From: JAUVXY01 sp964392345
GTDB lineage: Bacteria; Actinomycetota; Humimicrobiia; Humimicrobiales; Humimicrobiaceae
DNA: 38,884 bases
Reading direction: 5' to 3'
NCBI GenBank assembly: GCA_964392345.1
Contig: CAYMPQ010000008.1
Coordinates: 1-38,884, forward strand
The notes below the pieces were generated by a model that ran no database searches, was not told where the DNA came from, and saw only the letters and a list, made by a program, of their open reading frames with translations. Of this stretch, positions 34,713-38,884 are shown piece after piece; position 1 is the stretch's first letter, and every line of letters starts with the position of its first letter. The position numbers and the translations under genes are program-made.

Positions 34713-35153
34713 ATGACTGAATACTGCCAGGAATGTGGCAAAAAATTACCTGATTCTTCTGAATCTTTTTACTGCAAAGAATGTGATGAATTACTGGACA
34801 AGAAATTTGATGAAATTGAGGTTAATATCGCCGTATACAAAGATTTAAGGGATGAGGAAATAGAAACTTTAAATAAGTTTGAAAAGGAAGACATAATAGA
34901 CCTTTACTCGAGCACGTATAAGAAATTTAAGGAAGACGGAGAACTAAAAAAAGATGAGGTAAGAATTTTAAATAAAATTAAAAGTATTTTTAATTTAACG
35001 GATAAAGATATCAAAATTAAGAAGAGCACTGCTCCTGAAAAAAAGCAAGGTAATATTAAAAAAGACAATGGCACAAAATGTCCTGAGTGCGGGAAACAAG
35101 TAAAAAAAGAATTTAGATTATGCCCCTATTGCGGCGCTAAACTAAAAGAATAA
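34713..35153 (+). CDS. Small protein with N- and C-terminal zinc ribbons
   Basis: A 146-residue protein with two zinc ribbons: EYCQECGKKL...YCKECDELL at the start and KCPECGKQ...LCPYCGAKL at the end. The middle is a charged helical block (about 40-95) with DLYSSTYKKFKEDGELKKDE, vaguely like TerB or EF-hand-like helical domains. ATG 34713 has TTAGGAG with a 5-base spacer; GTG 34707 also in frame is within that site. Function unknown. Convergent with the radical SAM gene, 6 bases apart. Confidence 0.75.
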   Translation: MTEYCQECGKKLPDSSESFYCKECDELLDKKFDEIEVNIAVYKDLRDEEIETLNKFEKEDIIDLYSSTYKKFKEDGELKKDEVRILNKIKSIFNLTDKDIKIKKSTAPEKKQGNIKKDNGTKCPECGKQVKKEFRLCPYCGAKLKE

Positions 35154-35159
35154 TTTAAG

Positions 35160-36122
35160 TCACCTGGTATGTTTTTTATTGTATTTAAAAACATCTTTAT
35201 CTTTAAAATTTGGCATAAACAGATCTTTGCTGCTATTTAGTGATATGTAATCCTGGGTCCATCCAAAATTAAATCCTATCTTTTCAGCATACTTTACTAT
35301 TTCCAAGTATTCCCCTGCTGTTATTCTTCTATACAGTTCAGGGTAGTTTCTTGCTTTATATACAGGATGATATTGTGCCATAATGCTAAGATAGACATCA
35401 GTTGAAAGCTCATTTTTTATAAAATCTAAAGTTTCTCTAATTCCACCGATATTGTCAGGCATAACCAGAAGCCTTACAAGAAGTCCCTTTCTGGCAATGC
35501 CATTTGAGTCAAGCTTAAGCCCGCCAACCTGGCTGTACATTTCTTTAAGTGACTGCCTGTTGTATCTGACGTAATCTTTAATGCCGGAATATTTTTCTGC
35601 CGCATCGCTGCTGCTGTATCTTGCATCAGGCATATAAATATCCACTACACCGCTTAGCATTTTTATTAATTGTGGGTTGTCATATCCTCCTGTATTAAAA
35701 ACAGTTGGGGTGGTTAGCCCATTTTTTTTAGCTATTGAAAGTGCTTTTACTATCTGCGGAATCCAGATTGTAGGTGAAACAAAATTAATGTTGTGGCAGC
35801 CTTCAGCCTGAAGTTTCAGCATGATGTCAGCAATATCTTGCGTGCTGACTTTTCTTCCTTCACGCTCCTGGCTTATCTGATAATTTTGACAGTATACACA
35901 TTTCATGTTGCAATATGTGAAAAATATGGTTCCAGAGCCTCTGATTCCTGAAATGGGAGGCTCTTCTCCATGATGCGGCATAGCAGATGACACCACAGGT
36001 TTATATCCTGCCCCACAGAAACCTCTTTCTCCTTTTTTCCTGTTAACTTTGCATTTGTGCGGGCAAATTGTACACTTGCTTAAAATTTTGTCTAATAATT
36101 TTGATAAATCTTCTAAATTCAT
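35160..36122 (-). CDS. PflX-type radical SAM protein (PflA-like activase family)
   Basis: A 320-residue radical SAM enzyme. C71-xxx-C75-xx-C78 in TYCNMKCVYCQN binds the [4Fe-4S]/SAM centre; an N-terminal Cys set (C17, C20, C24, C36 in CTICPHKCKVNRKK..FC) precedes it, as in the COG1313 group annotated as PflX. The domain continues with NTGGYDN and IYMPDARY. Named after pyruvate formate-lyase activase, but no glycyl radical enzyme is nearby, so the substrate is unknown. No Shine-Dalgarno is visible before ATG 36122. Confidence 0.88.
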   Translation of the reverse strand: MNLEDLSKLLDKILSKCTICPHKCKVNRKKGERGFCGAGYKPVVSSAMPHHGEEPPISGIRGSGTIFFTYCNMKCVYCQNYQISQEREGRKVSTQDIADIMLKLQAEGCHNINFVSPTIWIPQIVKALSIAKKNGLTTPTVFNTGGYDNPQLIKMLSGVVDIYMPDARYSSSDAAEKYSGIKDYVRYNRQSLKEMYSQVGGLKLDSNGIARKGLLVRLLVMPDNIGGIRETLDFIKNELSTDVYLSIMAQYHPVYKARNYPELYRRITAGEYLEIVKYAEKIGFNFGWTQDYISLNSSKDLFMPNFKDKDVFKYNKKHTR

Positions 36123-36290
36123 TTTTAAAATTTTTATTTAGTTTTCTTTATCCAGGGATAATTTTAATTTAATGTCAAATAATTTAAAAGAGCATAGGTT
36201 TTAGAGTCTATCGCACTGCTTGCTGCATATTAAGTGGGACGCTAAAAAATGGCTGGGGAGGCTTACATAGCTTGAAGTGAAAAATATATT

Positions 36291-36632
36291 TTATTTTTTT
36301 GTAAATTTGGTTTTTCTTTCTGCGACTTTTAATTCACCCTCATTTATTAAATCACTTATGTAGGCGAGAACCTTATCAATTAGTTCAGGACTATCTAACA
36401 GCAACTTTTTGATTATATAAATTCTGTACTCTAAAAAATATTCTGCTGGCACATTTAATCCACCAGCGATTATTTCAATAGTTTGAATTGGTGGGCGCTT
36501 CTCTCTTTTCTTTAATTTGCTAAAATAACTAAAGTCAAGATTAGTTTTACTTGCCAGGCTTCTTGATTTTATCTTATTGTCTTCCATTATTTCTTTTAAA
36601 GCCTGACCAAAGCACTTATTTGAATATTCCAT
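36291..36632 (-). CDS. XRE-family helix-turn-helix regulator
   Basis: A 113-residue protein with a Cro/C1-type HTH in the first 65 residues: ALKEIMEDNKIKSRSLASKT is followed by SYFSKLKKREKRPPI and a NVPAEYFLEY tail. The remaining 45 residues form a helical, basic C-terminus. Alone between the radical SAM and degV genes, all on the minus strand but with gaps of about 150-170 bases that show no other gene. Target unknown. Confidence 0.75.
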   Translation of the reverse strand: MEYSNKCFGQALKEIMEDNKIKSRSLASKTNLDFSYFSKLKKREKRPPIQTIEIIAGGLNVPAEYFLEYRIYIIKKLLLDSPELIDKVLAYISDLINEGELKVAERKTKFTKK

Positions 36633-36781
36633 ATTTCAGCTGATATTAATGTATATACTTTATTTTTTAATTTATTATTTCTAATATTACATTATCATTG
36701 ATGGTTGTATGAGAAATTAAAAGGATAATAAGTTGACAATTTAGTCAACAAATTAGTTTATTGCTTTAATTTTATTGGAGA

Positions 36782-37647
36782 CTAATACTCAACTTTTGGG
36801 CAAACAGCTATTCCACATATTCCCGGTCCGGTGTGGGCACTTATTATAGTAGTTATCTCAGTTAAAATTATTTCATCAATTTCTATATCACTATCATCTC
36901 TTATCAACTTTTCAAGCTCTAAGGCTGTTTTTTTACCTGAACCATAAAAAATACCAATGTGCACCTTTTTGGCTGAAGACGATGCTTTTTTAACTTGTCT
37001 GCAGAACTCAATGAATGTGTTCTTCCTATTTCTTACAAATTTCTTTGGTTTTATCTTACCGTTTTTGTCAATTGTAATAATGAGTTTAAATATTATTGAT
37101 TTACTTAAAAGTTTTCTAAGAAATGGTGCCCTGCCTCCCTTAAATAAATATTCAAAATTTTCTATTGTTGCAAAAAATTTACTCTTCTTTATCAAGGATT
37201 CTATCAAGGAATCTATTTCTTCTTCGCTTTTTCCTTCTCTGGCAGCTCTTGCTGCCTCCAGCACAATAAGGCCTAAGCTGAGAGTAACGTTTTTAGAGTC
37301 AATAACTTTAATTTTTGCCTGTGGAAAGAATTTTTTAGCTTGATTTGCAGAATTGACGGTGCCTGAAAGTTTTGAGCTAAGATGGATGCAATAAATTAAA
37401 TTTTTACCTTTTTCCTCTATTAAGTCTCTAAAAATATTTGTAAAATCTCGGTAGATGGAGCAGAAGTATTTACTTTGACTCCGGCTTCTAATTTTTCATA
37501 TACTTTCTCGCTAGTTATTGTCTCTCCTTCTTTGTATAGTTTTCCCTCAAAACCAACATACAAAGGCATAATAATTATTCCATATTCTTTTGCAAGAGAT
37601 ACAGGAATGTCAGATGTACTATCAGTAATTATAGCGATATTGTCCAT
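36782..37647 (-). pseudogene. DegV family protein with a single frameshift
   Basis: The N-terminal frame (37647 down to 37420) begins MDNIAIITDSTSDIPVSLAK and has NTSAPST, the fatty-acid-binding motifs of DegV. It then runs out at LET. The other frame continues with RDLIEEKGKNLIYCIHLSSK, then a normal DegV body with LFKGGRAPFLRK and HTGPGICGIAVCP to 36782. Adding one T (plus-strand A) at the A5 run 37430-37434 restores IFFRDLIEEKG and a protein of about 288 residues, the family length. DegV proteins bind fatty acids for the FakA/FakB kinase system. Either a recent frameshift or a homopolymer miscall. Confidence 0.85.
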
Positions 37648-37915
37648 TAGTCAACCCTTTCTGTCTTAAGATGAATACAAAATTTTAACTGGATTAAATG
37701 ATATATTAAGTTAGTTTTGAAGTAAATATAAACTTTTCACCTTTTTGGTTTTGGAAGCTTTTAGTAATAATGGATTATTAATTTAAGGATTAAATATCAA
37801 TTATATGTTTACACAATTACATATTTATGCTAATCTAATAAAGATAAACTTCAAGCAGGTACTATTTTGGATTGAAATTGTTAAATATTTTAATTTTAAA
37901 CTGAGCTAAAGGAAG

Positions 37916-38611
37916 TTGTATAAAATATCAATAAAAAATTGGCCCGAAGAAGAAAGGCCAAGGGAAAAACTTATAAAACTTGGAGCTGAATCTTTATCTA
38001 ACAGCGAGCTTCTTGCTATTGTTCTAAGGACCGGGATAGGAAGCAATAGCAAAAATATATCTGCGTTAGATTTGGCAAAAAATGTTACTTCAAAATTTAA
38101 AAATTTAAGGGATCTTCTAAATGTATCACTCCCGGAATTATTAGAGATTAATGGTATTGGCAGAGCAAAAGCAGCCCAAATATTTGCATCGCTGGAATTA
38201 GGGAAAAGGGCAGTTTCTGAACAAAATGGAAATAACAAGAGTTTCAGGTGCAGCAGCGAGGTGGCAAATTATTATATTCCGCTTATGAAGGACTTAAAAA
38301 AAGAACAGTTTAAGACAATCCTGCTTGATGTTAAAAACAAGTTAATAAAGGAAGTACTTATCTCGCAGGGTTCTCTCACAGCTTCCATAGTCCATCCAAG
38401 GGAAGTAATTAAACCTGCGATAAAAGAATCGGCGTCTTCAATTATTTTTTTGCACAATCATCCAAGTGGGGACCCCGAGCCTTCGCTTGATGATATTGAG
38501 GTTACAAGAAGACTGTGCAAGTCATGCTCTATTGTTGGAATAAATGTGCTTGATCATATTATTGTTGCAGAAGGTGGCTATTTTAGCTTCAAGCAGAAAA
38601 ATATGATTTAA
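37916..38611 (+). CDS. radC: RadC family JAB/MPN domain protein
   Basis: A 231-residue RadC of normal length. An N-terminal helix-hairpin-helix (INGIGRAKAAQIFASLELGK) precedes the JAMM metal site HNHPSGDPEPSLDD (H180, H182, D193) followed by LDHIIV. The start is TTG 37916; AAAGGAAG touches it, giving an unusually short spacer, but the family N-terminus (MYKI..WPEEERPREKL) supports it. RadC's role is unsettled; it is not essential for repair despite its name and often travels with mobile DNA. Upstream 268 bases hold no gene. Confidence 0.92.
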   Translation: MYKISIKNWPEEERPREKLIKLGAESLSNSELLAIVLRTGIGSNSKNISALDLAKNVTSKFKNLRDLLNVSLPELLEINGIGRAKAAQIFASLELGKRAVSEQNGNNKSFRCSSEVANYYIPLMKDLKKEQFKTILLDVKNKLIKEVLISQGSLTASIVHPREVIKPAIKESASSIIFLHNHPSGDPEPSLDDIEVTRRLCKSCSIVGINVLDHIIVAEGGYFSFKQKNMI

Positions 38612-38667
38612 ATAGGCGGACCTTATTGCCTAAAAAAGTATCTGAGCCTATTGAAAAATTATGTTAT

Positions 38668-38706
38668 ATGTGCATAATATATCTTTATAAGATATTAATT
38701 GCACAT
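38668..38706. promoter_or_regulatory. Composite dyad upstream of an AbiEi-like antitoxin
   Basis: A 39-bp two-tier inverted repeat: outer arms ATGTGCA (38668-38674) / TGCACAT (38700-38706) and inner arms ATATCTT (38679-38685) / AAGATAT (38689-38695), all centred on 38687. It ends 15 bases before the antitoxin start and overlaps its Shine-Dalgarno region, as an autoregulatory operator would. It could also form an RNA hairpin behind radC. Confidence 0.55.
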
Positions 38707-38721
38707 TAAAGGTAATATTTT

Positions 38722-38884
38722 ATGGAACAAATAAAACGTACACTTGGAAATATTGAATCCAGACTACTAAGTAACCTGTCGTCAATAGATAAAACTATCT
38801 TTACAGTTAAAGATGCTCAAAACGTAACCGGCTCTTCTATTTCTGCAACAAGGATCATTTTAAGCAAATTAGTAAAGAAAAGAT
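38722..38884 (+). CDS. AbiEi-like antitoxin/transcriptional regulator, N-terminus (partial)
   Basis: The last 163 bases open a frame from ATG 38722 (AAAGG upstream) of 54 codons running off the window. It reads TIFTVKDAQNVTGSSISATR followed by ILSKLVKKR, the winged-helix N-terminal domain of AbiEi-type antitoxins (FT..DL...T......R..L..LVKKG). Such proteins repress their own operon and precede an AbiEii nucleotidyltransferase toxin. The toxin would lie beyond the edge. Family assignment rests on this domain alone. Confidence 0.6.
   Translation, partial: MEQIKRTLGNIESRLLSNLSSIDKTIFTVKDAQNVTGSSISATRIILSKLVKKR

Noticed and set aside
37785..37800. AAGGATTAAATATCAA shared with 19914-19929 as a regulatory repeat
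   Set aside because: A single 16-base AT-rich match in about 39 kb is expected by chance often enough, and the contexts differ.

Overview
The window is an AT-rich bacterial chromosome segment (about one third G+C by eye) with compact genes on both strands. Shine-Dalgarno sites are ordinary where visible, TAA/TAG/TGA are all used as stops, and TTG starts are fairly frequent. RadC, YhaN-type ATPase, PolX, DegV, NikR, endonuclease III and an AbiEi-type antitoxin point to Bacteria. Split transketolase, stand-alone MetH-activation domain, PflX-type radical SAM protein, nickel hydroxyacid racemase and DUF763 suggest a fermentative or acetogen-like anaerobe of a Firmicutes-like or uncultured lineage. 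I cannot name the organism. I saw no rRNA, tRNA or CRISPR array.

Region 1 (1-6.5 kb) is carbon metabolism. It holds the end of a probable malic enzyme, a LarA-superfamily racemase overlapping it by ATGA, a two-subunit transketolase, DeoC, a sugar isomerase with a frameshifted tail, and a eukaryotic-type hexokinase broken in three frames plus a stop codon. Region 2 (7-9.9 kb) has alanine dehydrogenase with a near-consensus promoter, a MoaD-like stub, a MetH-activation protein and a hotdog thioesterase. Region 3 (10-19.4 kb) is rich in DNA maintenance: YhaO-like nuclease and membrane-anchored YhaN-like ATPase, a methyltransferase, NikR, Nth and PolX, followed by an iron alcohol dehydrogenase and ComB.

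Region 4 (19.4-27 kb) looks like an insertion zone. Decayed pieces of a DUF763 gene, a nucleotidyltransferase, an IS605-type TnpB and a possible IS91-type transposase flank a heterodimeric ABC exporter, a strikingly vertebrate-like steroid 5-alpha-reductase and a convergent 3-beta-HSD-like dehydrogenase. This is the most unusual module in the window. An intact DUF763 gene follows.

Region 5 (27-38.9 kb) has a membrane run (YhfC-like protein, CDF transporter with a long repeated cytoplasmic tail, membrane aminopropyltransferase-like protein) meeting a membrane-anchored PCMT-like protein. It continues with a second PolX paralog with an altered polymerase site, a zinc-ribbon protein, a PflX-type radical SAM protein, an XRE regulator, a frameshifted degV, radC, and the start of an AbiEi-like antitoxin behind a large dyad. 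Several disruptions sit in short homopolymers, so sequencing error and true gene decay must be separated before biology is inferred from them.
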